Assembly: GCA_947568835.1 (NCBI GenBank)
Contig: OX387612.1
Coordinates: 6,324,001-6,388,000, forward strand
Source: Protonemura montana
Lineage: Eukaryota; Arthropoda; Insecta; Plecoptera; Nemouridae
Reading direction: 5' to 3'
DNA length: 64,000 nucleotides
The notes under the pieces were generated by a model. It did no database searches and had not been told where the DNA came from. It worked only from the letters and a program-made list of their open reading frames with translations. Below, piece by piece: positions 35,300 through 46,465 of the stretch. A program made the position numbers and the translations under genes. Numbering within the stretch: the stretch's first letter is position 1; every line of letters begins with the position of its first letter.

Positions 35300-35925
35300 G
35301 TGTATTCGACTGGCTGCCCCGGTGCTTCCCGGGTATACACCGGGGGCGACATGCGTGTTCGACTAGGCATGTGACTCTGTCCTAGTGCAACTTTCACGTG
35401 TTCGACTGGGCATGTGACTCTGCCCCAATGCAACTTTCACATGTTCAACTGGGCATGTGACTCTGCCCCAATGCAACTTTCACATGTTCAACTGGGCATG
35501 TGACTCTGTCCCAGTGCAACTTTCACGAGTTCGACTGGGCATGCGACTCTGTCCCAGTGCAACTTTCACGTGTTCGACTGGGCATGTGACTCTGTCCCAG
35601 TGCAACTTTCACGAGTTCGACTGGGCATGCGACTCTGTCCCAGTGCAACTTTCACGTGTTCGACTGGGCATTTGACTCTGCCCCAGTACAACTTTCACTT
35701 GTTCGACTGGACATGTGACTCTGTCCCAGTGCAACTTTCACGTGTTTGACTGGGCATGTGACTCTGCCCCAGTACAACTTTCACGTGTTCGACTGGACAT
35801 GTGACTCTGTCCCAGTGCAACTTTCACGTGTTCTTTCACATGTTCTTTCACGTGTGACTTTGTCCCAGTGTAAATTCACTGGGGCAGAGTCACATGCCCA
35901 GTCGTTCACTGGGGCAGAGTCATAG
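35300..35925 (-). repeat. 43-bp minisatellite B, first array (about 13 copies)
   Basis: The unit on this strand is catgtgactctgtcccagtg plus caactttcacgtgttcgact plus ggg. It is the complement of the arrays at 42 and 47 kb. Near 35870 the array flips: gtcccagtgtaaattcactgggg is a small inversion point. The left flank (cggtgcttcccgggtataca) resembles the complement of the right flank of the 47-kb array. The CACGTG E-box recurs in most units. Confidence 0.9.
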
Positions 35926-36082
35926 TATGGGGTAAGTGAACCAAGGGTTGTCATGCCATTCTAAAGCAAGCCTCTGCTAACAAACGAAAATGGTCCAAAG
36001 CGAACGCAGGTATTTTTTATATTTCTCGACAATTCTTGGAACTGTGGCTTTCAATAAGTAGAGCTTCCTTCTACCGGCTTAG

Positions 36083-36299
36083 CGGTGGAAACTGAAAACA
36101 CAGGAACGTCAGCCATTGTGTTTCCATCAAAGAAAAACTCGGATGAAAAAAAAGGATATACGACGCATGAAGATGATTATAATTATGCTAAGTGCTGAAA
36201 TGGAAGATTCTCGTTCGGAATTGAAGACAAATATCTTCACTTGTTTGATCTGCGCTCAGAAGCAAATCATGTTTGCGTTTGTGTCAGCGACACAGACAG
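36083..36299 (+). pseudogene. Possible exon with an in-frame TGA
   Basis: The acceptor ctaccggcttag is followed by a protein-like frame, VETENTGTSAIVFPSKKNS … HEDDYNYAKC. Then come a TGA at 36196-36198 and a continued frame, NGRFSFGIEDKYLHLFDLRS … VCVCVSDTDR, up to a donor ag|GTATAT at 36300. Both sides of the stop read like one domain. A CUB-like fold is a weak guess. It could be a pseudogene, an allele or a base error, or chance; no partner exon was secured. Confidence 0.25.
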
Positions 36300-36528
36300 G
36301 TATATTGTCATTTAACGTTCAAATTTTTTGTAAAAAGATACTGAATTCAAGCGTTATACTTAAAGTTGGTTCATTTTTTGAAGTCGATAACTTAAATCTG
36401 TTGCATGGCAGTGAATTGTTCCATATGGAAATTGCCTCACAAAGAAAAACTTTTTACAACTAATAACCAGCATATAATTCATGAGTTAGCTTTTTCTTTA
36501 GTACTTTATGTTGTGGAGGAAAGTTGGA

Positions 36529-36546
36529 GGGGGGGGGGGGGGGGGG
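36529..36546 (+). repeat. Homopolymer of 18 G
   Basis: Uninterrupted G run preceded by ggaaagttgga. It could form a G-quadruplex and is a likely site of sequencing error. Confidence 0.8.
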
Positions 36547-36775
36547 ATTTGGGTGTACCGGGGTATTCCATGTTGTCATTTGTCTCTAAATTATTATTTT
36601 TTATTACCTACTATCTTCATTCTTGATTTTTTTTAAGCAAAAACAAAAATTAAACAAAAATTGATAGTTGTGTGAACAGCATTTATTTATGTCACAAAGA
36701 GACAGCGTTTTTTAATATTATTTCAAATAATTTTTTTATTAACAACTTAATATGTTAAATATGATTATATTATAA

Positions 36776-37006
36776 ATGAAGAAACAGCTGGATTACTTGG
36801 TCAATAATAATAATAAATCAAAAATAATAATGGATGATTTTTCTGGTGATTACCATAAGGTAACTGGAACCAGCAAGCAATGCGATAGAAACGGAACACC
36901 GTTTCTAACGAAAATAATCTATTATAAAAATAATAGCCAGTTAAAAATTGAATTTATGAACGATTTGGCCACAAACCAGTCAAACTTTATTATTCATTAT
37001 TTGTAG
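36776..37006 (+). pseudogene. ORF ended by a SINE insertion
   Basis: The frame starts MKKQLDYLVNNNNKSKIIMD and continues through PFLTKIIYYKNNSQLKIEF to NQSNF, where the SINE at 36989 interrupts it. The last residues and the stop come from the SINE tail. Before the insertion, the frame would have continued past 37445 for about 20 codons. It may be a fragment of a real exon or an ordinary open frame. Confidence 0.2.
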
Positions 37007-37434
37007 TGTTTAACGACGCACTGTTTTGACATCTGGCCATGCGGCACTGGTCTAATGACGTCGGTGAATGAGTGGATGATGATGATAAGGATGATGATGA
37101 ACCTAACCTAGCCTTGAAGGGAGGAGAGGAAACCCTGTGCCGGCACGTAGCCTACTCCTGTCGAAAAGCACCAAGGGGACCACCGGCTTAACGTTCCTTT
37201 CGAAGGACGGTACAACTCAAACAGCAGGATTCCTCCACAAATCCATGCTGTCTAGAGGTTGATAAGCAAGGCGAATGAAGTTTCTGTAATAACTTTCATC
37301 CCTACAACCTTTCTTCCAAACAGAACTGGTCATGTGTATTATGATCACCCATCCAATACCTGACCCAGCGCAGTGATGCTTAACTCCGGTGATCTAACGA
37401 GAACCGGTGTTTCCAACACGCCAAACCGTTCGGT
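36989..37434 (-). repeat. 5S-headed SINE, complete reference copy, minus strand
   Basis: 446 bp with tail, body and full head complement (gtttccaacacgccaaaccg). It is flanked by an exact 11-bp duplication, agtcaaacttt (36978-36988 and 37435-37445). This is the cleanest full-length copy in the window. Confidence 0.93.
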
Positions 37435-37792
37435 AGTCAAACTTTCAAATGTCAAATCACCACATGTTGATATCAACACGTTATAGGTCAAGGTCACTAT
37501 TTTGACCATGATTTGATTGTGATTAATGTTTAACCCTTTGTCAAGGCCCCACCCCCACCTCCCTTTAAATCAAAATCGATTAGCAATCAGGGAAACCGAG
37601 AGTGACAAGCTGACCAGCTGGACTGGACATCAATATTTCATTTCACTTGCGCATGCAATTTCGAATTGCAATTGTAATCGAAATTGATTCGGAATCATTC
37701 GTGTTAAGCACTCAGACTAGGATCTTAAATAATTAATGATCGATTGTATCAATAAGTCAGTTCTAGTTTCGCTTGTCAGCAAAGACCTTGTT

Positions 37793-38368
37793 TTAGATTG
37801 CCATGACAACCCTTGTTTCATACACTCATTACTTTAAATTACATTGTGTTGAACTGCCCGGTGCCGGGCACGGGTTACTTGTTTTAGATTGCTATGACAA
37901 TCCTTGCTTCACCCACCCATTACTATTACATTGTGATGAACTGCCCGATGCCGGGCACGGGTTACTTGTTTTAGATTGCCATGACAATCCTTGCTTCACC
38001 CACCCATTACTATTACATTGTGATGAACTGCCCGATGCCGGGCACGGGTTACTTGTTTAAGATTGCCATGACAACTCTTGTTTCACCCACCCATTACTAT
38101 TACATTGTGATGAACTGCCCGATGTCGGGCACGGGTTACTTGTTTTAGATTGCCATGACAACCCTTGTTTCACCCACCCATTACTATTACATTGTGATGA
38201 ACTGCCCGATGCCGGGCACGGGTTACTTGTTTTAGATTGCCATGACAATCCTTGCTTCACCCACCCATTACTGTTACATTGTGATGAACTGCCCGATGCC
38301 GGGCACGGGTTACTTGTTTTAGATTGCCATGACAACCCTTGCTTCACCCACCCATTACTATTACATTG
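37793..38368. repeat. 87-bp minisatellite, about 6.6 copies
   Basis: The unit includes gattgccatgacaatccttg, cttcacccacccattactat and gaactgcccgatgccgggca; starts at 37974, 38061 and 38148 give the exact 87-bp period. It is a multiple of 3, so frames stay open on both strands (29-residue period). I treat these as shadows. Confidence 0.92.
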
Positions 38369-38404
38369 AAATGTAATGTGATGTAATGGTTAAAGCCTCA
38401 TGGT

Positions 38405-38835
38405 TAAATTTTTGTGTTTAACGACGTACAGACGCACTTTTTTTTTATCAACCTACACTGTAATACTTGTCTAATGGCGTCGGTGAATGAGTGGACGATG
38501 ATGAAGATCAGAGTGATAAACCTTACCTATCTTAGAGGAGAAGAGGGGAAACTCAGTGCAGGCACGTAACCTACTCCTGTCGAACAGCACCAAGCAAACC
38601 ACCTAAACGTCCGTTTCAAAGGACGGTACGACGCGAACATCAGGATTCCTCCACAAATCCATGCTGTCGAGATATTGGCGAATGAAGTTAATGTATTATT
38701 TTTGATCCCTTCAAACTCTCCCTATAGCAGAACTGGGCATGTGCATTGGTGTCATCCATTCAATACCTGACACAGCGCAGTGTTGCTTAACTACGGTGAT
38801 CTCGCGAGAGCAGATGTTTCTAACACGACAAACGG
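38405..38835 (-). repeat. 5S-headed SINE, minus strand
   Basis: Tail/body complement (gtgtttaacgacgtacagac, atccatgctgtcgagatatt) and head complement (caatacctgacacagcgcag). Confidence 0.8.
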
Positions 38836-38839
38836 TTCT

Positions 38840-39235
38840 CTTCAAACGCTGTAGGGGTTCTGGTTGCTTGTGTTCTGAACGTTTTTTGGGGTCTGCAAGG
38901 TTTAGGTGATTAAGTTGTACCCCTCGGCACTGACAAGAAAAGGTACCTCTTCTTTAACTCGGATGGTAAGAAATTTAAAAATGAGATAGGAAAATATTCT
39001 TTTATCAGGGATTCTGACTTACTGCGACTAGACATTGAGCTTATAGGTACTTCATTATGACCGAAACCTTGAATCACAAACTCTTTGATTTGTGGCTTTC
39101 TTAGGGAAAAAATCGATTAGGGCTATGCGTTGGCATTGAAATTAGCGGTTCTAATCACGAATTCAATTAATATGTAAAGCTATCAGTACGGGTGAAGATC
39201 GTAAGCATTAATTCAGTTCGACTTCACAAATAAAT
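38840..39235. other. Intergenic sequence
   Basis: No gene or repeat family recognised. Confidence 0.35.
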
Positions 39236-39440
39236 CTGATTGTAATTGCAAACGCTTGCAATGCGCGTTTTTTTATATTGGGACGGTTATTCAAAAACTG
39301 ATGCTTAAACGGGGACACAAATCCCGATCGCCGTCAATCGCAGGTTTTGCTCTAACCAATTGAGCTACTTAGACAAATTTGGTCCCCATTTAGGCATCAA
39401 TTTTTGAGTGGTAAGTAGTGTTTTTAATAATAAAACACCT
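39236..39440 (-). repeat. tRNA-headed SINE, minus, diverged
   Basis: The tail complement (attgcaaacgcttgcaatgc) is at the left. The tRNA block complement (aaacggggacacaaatcccg, ctctaaccaattgagctact) follows, then caatttttgagtgg. Confidence 0.65.
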
Positions 39441-39999
39441 CTAAATGTGTGTATTGAAGAAGCAATCTATCGGGTAAACAGCACTGGCAATCAATTTGTA
39501 CCCTTTTTTAGTCGTAGAAAGCAGTTTAATAATTAATTTCTGGAAACAGTCTAGGTCAACAAAAGGACTTTCAAGCAATATAAATTTTTAAATATCACAA
39601 AGGACTTAAACACCAACAATCATTTCTGTCCGTGTGGTTTTGTAGCTATTGATGTTCACTCGATGCCCACGAAATGTTCAACTATTAAAGAGATTTGCCT
39701 CGGTGCCGCCCGCACCACGCAACTCGCAACTCGAATCAAAAGGTGCACTCAGTTGTTTAGCTGTGATTGACAACTGACAGCGCAATTGGGTCCATCAATA
39801 ATTTGCTTGCGTGAAAACAATTCATTTATGAGGCGTCGTCTAGACTAAAAGTAACAGCGTGAAATCAGATTGTTAAATCTGAAATATGAGGACAAAGTTG
39901 GGTTAAAAAACCATTGCTAGATCTAGTAATAAGTTAAAAGATCATTTTATTATTATGAATACTAATAACCTTGGTATGGTGAAGGTTTCCAGAGCCGTT

Positions 40000-40112
40000 G
40001 GTGGATGTAGAGATGTGCTTCACGGTGTTTGCTCTGTTTAATGAGATTGTTGGCCCTAAAAAGGGCCTTGGCTCTCGACGTTTCGACAAGTCACGGCTTG
40101 TCATCTTCAGGA
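40000..40112 (-). repeat. Repeat with histone-type 3' stem-loop motif
   Basis: On the minus strand, 40067-40052 reads GGCCCTTTTTAGGGCC: a 6-bp stem with a TTTT loop, as in metazoan histone mRNA 3' ends. A downstream aacaatctcattaaacagag resembles the purine-rich processing element. Upstream is ctgaagatgacaagccgtga, then cttgtcgaaacgtcgagagc. No histone coding sequence is present. Confidence 0.4.
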
Positions 40113-40124
40113 GACTAATAACCT

Positions 40125-40395
40125 TATAAAACTAGATGCCAAAACGGGGAAACGAACCCCGATCTCCAACTGTCGCGGGTGTTGCTCTAACCAATTGAGC
40201 TACTTGAACACATGATTTTCGAGAGGATTTTAGTGTATTTGATGAGAATGACAGTTCTCCAAGGAGTAGAACCAAGAGGCTGTGAATACTCACAGTCACT
40301 CTAATTCTAGAGACGCTATATCACGTCACAACCTGTCAATCACGTGTAACCCCACGCATTGCTAGTATTTGCAATTTAAATCAGATTCCGCACAA
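40125..40395 (-). repeat. tRNA-headed SINE, long form, minus strand
   Basis: The tRNA block complement (gaaccccgatctccaactgt, ctctaaccaattgagctact) is followed by an insert with gtgaatactcacagtc and tatcacgtcacaacctgtca. The same insert flanks the copy at 24.1 kb. The tail is tatttgcaatttaaatcaga. Confidence 0.7.
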
Positions 40396-40639
40396 TTAAA
40401 TGATAATGTTTGAGATCAATCTTCTATTATTTTTTTTATTTTTTTAATTATTTTTATTAATTATTTTTATTTTGAGCATGTATAGCGCAGCTAAAGCTTT
40501 TTTATCGGTTGAATTTTCGACTGGTCGAATTTTTGACCAGTTACTTTTTTCGACTAGTCAAATTTTCGGTCAGATAATACCAACCCTGGCTAGTTTTTTC
40601 TCTGCACACTCTTTGCTGGCTCGGAATGTTTTTACCCAA

Positions 40640-41058
40640 CGGTTTGTCGTGTTGGAAACACTGGTTCTCGAGAGAAGCTACATTGCGCTGGGTCAGGTCC
40701 ATCATACACATGACCAGCTCTGTTCGGGAGAGAGGTTGAAGGGATGAAAGTTAGTACAGCAACTTCACTCGCCTTGCTTATCAACCTCTCGACAGCATGG
40801 ATTTGTGGAGGAATCCTGTTGTTCGCGTTGTACCGTTCTTCGGAAGGGACGTTAAGCCGGTGGTCCCCTTGGTGCTCTTCGACAGGAGTAGGCTACGTGC
40901 CGGCACCGGGTTTCCCCTCCTCCCTTCTAGGCTGGTTAGGTTCTCCATCATCCTTATCATCATCCACTCATTCACCGACGCCATTAGACCAGAGCCACAT
41001 GGCCAGTTGTCAAAACAGTGCGTCTTTAAACACAACAAATCAATTAATCAATCAGTTA
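40640..41058 (+). repeat. 5S-headed SINE
   Basis: Head with a deletion (ggtttgtcgtgttggaaaca, cattgcgctgggtcagg), full body and a tail caacaaatcaattaatcaat. The open frames at 40744-41105 are in the SINE body. Confidence 0.87.
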
Positions 41059-41256
41059 AATCTTTGCCCTTGAAGAAATTCAATTGTTTTCCCAGTTGTT
41101 TTTGAAAAGAAATGCATTTTTTTTTATCGGAAAAACGGGAAAGTGAGAATTATAATTAAGAAATGTACTACAGAATTATTATGCTTTTGTCATACTTTTG
41201 AATTTTTTATAGAGAGACCCTATAAAACCAAACCAGAAATATATCAGTGTTTACAA

Positions 41257-41318
41257 AAACTATTACCTTTAGTTCAAAGGATAAATCAAGTAGACATGAG
41301 TCTAAAAACCATCATATA
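41257..41318 (+). repeat. Foldback element end fragment
   Basis: aaaggataaatcaagtagac followed by the family end accatcat, next to a remnant of the aaaaactatt arm. Confidence 0.6.
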
Positions 41319-41884
41319 AGTGACCGTTACCTTACATGGACCAAAACGACCCTAGACTTAGACTAGCTTCTCCAGAAATTCAAAACTTCACGTCAAAGTC
41401 AGAACACTATTCGAGGGTAAAGTAAACAGAAAATATCAACCAAGTTAGCAAGCCGTATCGTGTGCAGCGTAGTAATTCTAATTCAGCCGTATTCACCCTA
41501 TCATATCGTCTACGATATATATACATGTGTATGCCATTTCTACTCGAATAGCTCTTCGTTAGTGCAAATCACGTAGCAAACAGCAATTTTCCCGGGCCAT
41601 AACTTGACGTTTTCCGACATTGCCCGCGAGCATTTCCCAACAGCAGCGCATCTGTATCTAATTGCGTTATGGAAATCAGGTTTAAGTTTTCCGCTAAAAT
41701 CCAAGTCACGTGACAACTGAATGTAACTTATATTAATACCTGGTTTAAACTTTGAATAAGTTGATTACCCACATGTGAGTGCGTGCCCCATAATTATGAT
41801 AGCATCTTCTTGGATATAGCTGAAGTAAGATTAGGAGGGAGCGAAGACTTATGGCGTTCTCAACTGGCCTGCACCAAGCAGATT

Positions 41885-42545
41885 TGAAACTTACTTGACG
41901 ACGTCATTCTCTCTATTGGGATTGCTCCAGCTCCGAGCGAAAGCGCTCCCACCCAAAAACGTGAAAGTTGCACTGGGACAGAGTCACATGCCCAGGTGAA
42001 CACGTGAAAGTTGCACTGGGGCAGAGTCACATGTCCAGTCGAACACGTGAAAGTTGCACTGGGACAGAGTCACATGCCCAGTCGAACACGTGAAAGTTGC
42101 ACTGGGGCAGAGTCACATGCCCAGCCGAACACGTGAAAGTTGCACTGGGGCAGAGTCACATGCCCAGTCGAACACGTGAAAGTTGCACTGGGGCAGAGTC
42201 ACATGCCCAGTCGAACACGTGAAAGTTGCACTGGGGCAGAGTCACACGCCCAGTCGAACACGTGAAAGTTGCACTGGGACAGAGTCACATGCCCAGTCGA
42301 ACACGTGAAAGTTGTACTGGGGCATAGTCACATGCCCAGTCGAACACGTGAAAGTTGCAATAAGACAGAGTCACATGCCTAGTCGAACACGTGAAAGTTG
42401 CACTGGGGCAGAGTCACGTGCCCAGTCGAACACGTGAAAGTTTTAATGGGGAAGTCACATGCCCAGTCGAACACGTGAAAGTTGTACTGGGGCAGAGTCA
42501 CATGCCCAGTCGAACACGTGAAAGTTGCACTGGGGCTAAGTCATA
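41885..42545 (+). repeat. 43-bp minisatellite B, second array with head
   Basis: About 14 units of cgtgaaagttgcactggggc plus agagtcacatgcccagtcga plus aca. They are preceded by a head with gctccagctccgagcgaaag that also precedes the 47-kb array. Confidence 0.92.
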
Positions 42546-42651
42546 TGCTCTCAATGATACATCTGAGATTTTTTTTAAGCTATGAAATCAATTCGTCTGT
42601 TGCATTATTGGGTTTATTTTCAATTGATGATGATTTCGTGATCTGTTTTAG

Positions 42652-42896
42652 GGTACTTAACAAATTATGCGTTTATCGATTTGCTTACCAAAAATAAAAG
42701 TTTCGTCAACCACCCGTCGTCGGTTATGAATAATATCTTCAGAAGTCTTGACGTCAGTACAAACTATATCCGAGTCGAGACAGGGTGTGAAGTTTACATC
42801 AATTTGATTATAGATGACAAAGTGCGATCATGCAACACCTCTTTGCCAACAGAAACTTTGATTTATGTTTCAAATTTCACCCCAACGTCTCGATAA
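42652..42896 (+). CDS. Possible last exon, unknown protein
   Basis: The acceptor atctgttttag at 42651 is followed by an open frame of about 80 codons (from TAC at 42654) ending in TAA at 42896. The text is of mixed composition, for example FRSLDVSTNYIRVETGCEVY and INLIIDDKVRSCNTSL, and does not look like a repeat. No donor exon is visible; upstream is the 43-bp array. I do not recognise the domain. Confidence 0.28.
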
Positions 42897-43077
42897 ACGT
42901 GACATAAATAGCCAACGGCACTCTGGTAAAGGTACTTCGTTTGAGACGGATATAATAGCATTGAAGACAATATCCGAACACGTGACTTCAAGTTATTTAG
43001 CCTATTAGGTGTAAATTAGGTGGTTTTGATGTAGATATGTAGATATAATGATGATAATAATAATAATAATTTCATTT

Positions 43078-43217
43078 TTGATAGTTTTTAGACTCATGTC
43101 TACTTGATTACTGCTTTAACCTTTGAAGAAGTAACTAGTAAATGTAACGAAACGTCGGGAAATTTAGTTGTACTTTATATACTTAGCATTCAAAACCCAT
43201 TTCAAATAGTTTTTGTT
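43078..43217 (-). mobile_element. Foldback element, short copy
   Basis: It begins gatagtttttagactcatgt and ends caaatagtttttgtt. It is flanked by aataatttcattt on both sides (43065-43077 and 43218-43230), a 13-bp duplication. It keeps one hairpin strand only (gaagaagtaactagt, acgaaacgtcgggaa). Confidence 0.85.
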
Positions 43218-43230
43218 AATAATTTCATTT

Positions 43231-44424
43231 ATTCCGTATGAACAATATGCATTGTTATGTGAACATGTCAAAAAAGATAAAACATTGGTGCATACAGATA
43301 TTTACGAATAACATATCTTAAAAACCAGATGACTCTTCGACAAGACTGCGTTTGGAACACAGGGTAGACTAATGTCTACTTTATCTTGCCTTGGCACTAA
43401 TTTAAAAAAATCAAAAATCAAATAGGTTATTGAATTTGATGTTTGAGACGATTAATTTTTAAGAAGTTTCGTAAATCATGCCAGCTATCTTTGTCAATGG
43501 TGAAAGCAGCTTTGATTAACTAAGCTTCCGTTAGCAAAATTACTTAAAAATAAAAACATTTACTTATTGCTGTTTTTAGACTCATGTCTACTTTAAATAA
43601 TGACCACAGCACTATAGTTTATAAAACAAAACTGTTTTTTTTAAGTATTTGGTTTTCTAATGCTAGTAAAACAAATTATTTTCTCTTCGTTTTTTTTCCT
43701 AGTGTCTGTAGCTTCATCAAAGTTGAAAACTGCTGGAACTTTTCTCTGATAACAAAACACTTAAAAATATAAACAATGACTTGTCTAGGCACTAAAAGCT
43801 AATAAAACTTATCAAGCAAAACAATCAAGGTCGATAGTTCTACGATATTAAATAAACAATACACATAGAATACAAAATGATAACAAATCCTTTTTAAGAA
43901 AAATTCCAAAAAAAAAAGTGTTTTCAAAATTATTTTTGACCTCTTTTAAGATTCATAATAAATCACCTGAATCCAAAAAACTAAGTTTAAGTCTAACCTT
44001 GGAATTAAAAAATGATCAGCAAATCACAGACAAATTTTCCAAATTTTCAATGGTTGTTGCCATTTTGATAACAACTCTACCTCCAAATTGATGAGGGCTT
44101 AACCTAAAATCTGATATAAATATCTGGTCCTAGGAAAAAATTATTATTACTTTAGAAAAATACACATTTGTTTACCATTTTTGTGTCCATAATTATTCAA
44201 AATTTATTTGACTTGGCCTTGAAGTACATTTACTGAGACTATTTCACTTATATTTATTTGTCAGTGTCTTTGTCAGATGCAAATAAAGATAAAGATAAAA
44301 AGAGATTAAAGTAGTTACAGACCCAGTACCATGCAGGTGCATGGTACCAATAAAGACAAACATATGAAATGTCAATGATTTTAAAGAAAATAAAAATGTC
44401 CATCAACTATTAACCTCTCAAACA
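43231..44424. other. AT-rich intergenic sequence
   Basis: No gene recognised. Foldback-end fragments occur near 43363-43385 and 43577-43600 (tagactcatgtctactt). Confidence 0.4.
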
Positions 44425-44690
44425 CTAATAACTAATTAACACTAATAACCTCTCAATAATTGATGCCCAAACGGGGAATTGAACCCCGATCTCGCCGACC
44501 TATCGCGGGTGTTGCTCTAACCAATTGACCTAATTAGACAAATCATTTTTGAGACGATTTTAGTGTATTTGATGAGAATGACGGATCTCCAAGGAGTAGA
44601 ACCATAATGATATTTAGGTTATTAGCGTTCCTAATAATAAAATACCCCGTGCATTGCAAGCGTTTGCAATTTAAATTAGATTTCAAACAT
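44425..44690 (-). repeat. tRNA-headed SINE, long form, minus strand
   Basis: The tRNA block complement (attgaaccccgatctcgccg, ctctaaccaattgacctaat) and the insert (tgatgagaatgacggatctc) precede the tail gcattgcaagcgtttgcaat. Confidence 0.72.
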
Positions 44691-44699
44691 TTAAACAAT

Positions 44700-46465
44700 A
44701 TTCTAAACATAAATAAAAAACACTGATTTGAATAACACAATGCTAGTGTGTGACAAATGAACTTGATAACATCATAAAAAAAAATTGGAAAAAATTTAAT
44801 CTCAAAACCAGATCACAAAACCATTTAAATTAAAAGCGTTTTAATTTCATCCAGGTAACATATCCCTGAACACACACATCAAATTTTGTCAACCGTCATG
44901 TTGAAAATCCCTAGACTCTTGGGTAATCAGATTAATTGGTTAATCAGCCCCTGTTCCCCTTCTCTCACACCCCAAATGATCGCCACCCTTCGATAATGTT
45001 CCCAGAGAGCCCAAGGGTACATCAGATGTGCCGTTCACGTTCCGATTAGCTGACCAGTGATAGGTTGTCAATGAAATAGCCTCGAGCTCTTCAATTCGGT
45101 GCGTTCCTGCGTTAATAACGATCCAATTCTACGTTGTACTGAGTATTATTGTGTTGCAGTTTAGAGAGAGGGGGGGGAGGGTCGTTAAAATTGGACGATG
45201 TATGTTTCCATTATTTAGGTTTACACTGCGATAGGAAGATAAAATATATTGTGTAAATTATATTTATTTAATGTTTTACTATGTGCATTTTTAGAAACTG
45301 ATTTGTTTATTTAATATTTAAGTATTATTTATTTTAAAGCAGTGTTTTTATCAAAACAATACATGAAACTTATTATATTAAAATCCCTATTGACTTAAAA
45401 ATGATACAAATATTTAATTACAATGAGGCTACTTGACATTTCACGATTAATAAAAATAGGAGGGTTGCTCAAAAACTTTTTCTCATTTACTAACTGCTTT
45501 CTCTGTTCTTCATTGAGGTTTGAGATACCTGTTTATTTCAGGTTTGGTATTTAAATTTGTTGCAGGAATAAGTGTAATTTTAACTTTTCCTTTGTTTTCT
45601 TCGTTGCAAGGAATACCTACAGGCATACCTAGAATTCAACAAGGTTAAAAAATATCGCTTTAGGGCCTAAAATTTACAAGAAACTCTAAAATTTCCTCAA
45701 AAATTGCCGTGAACTGGAAAAAATCTAAGAGCCAGAGATATAAGCTCCTTAAGACTGCTTTCTTCTGCAAAAATATTTTTCCACCATCATTCCTGACACC
45801 CGGAACACATGAACGCATTAAAATCAAGAATATTGAACACCCGCAAAACGAGTAATTGATCTTTAAAATGTTGTGCAGTTAATAACTTTTAAGTGCTCTT
45901 TACCTCCGTAATGATATAATGATGTAATTATCTTGATATTCGTTATATGAGTTGAAAATAAAATTTGAAATTCCCTCGCCAAAATTCCCAACAAATCACG
46001 TGTTTACGCTCCAACAGCTTCTTGACATTTTTCGCAGGTAGAAATCAAATTTGGCGCCCCTATTCTAGATTCCATTTCCCTACCCGCTCCAAATCGCAAG
46101 CCACAAACTCGTGTTACACAACTGCCGTTAATACACTAAAGTTACAATAGTTTGAAATAAAATCGCGGTTAAATTTCAGGACCAGAAAATGTGCAAAGTT
46201 AGAAACAACATCTCGCGACCCTCGGGAGCTTTACTGAAATCTTGCCCCTGTAAGATAATATCTCTGCATGATTGTTATTTGGACAAAACAGAAACTATGC
46301 AAGAAAGTGTTATTCTGTCGTCATGAATAATATGAGCAAGGTGTTTTGTTTCCATTAGAAGACACTCGGCTAAATATTGTTGTTGCTTTCGTGGTATCTG
46401 GTCTTGCACGGAAGCTTCTCAAGCATGGTCCATCCAAATGAGAAAGACTTGTAGCGTTTTTGACA
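44700..46465. other. Intergenic sequence
   Basis: No gene supported. There is a G-rich tract near 45163-45183. Short frames, such as 45965-46150, lack support. Confidence 0.4.

Noticed and set aside
37803..38347. 29-residue repeat peptides on both strands
   Set aside because: The 87-bp unit is a multiple of 3, so frames stay open automatically; both strands are equally open and there is no promoter or splice support.
40744..41105. ORFs of about 100 codons
   Set aside because: They lie in a SINE body; the same peptides recur at 1110, 21550, 55770 and 57500.
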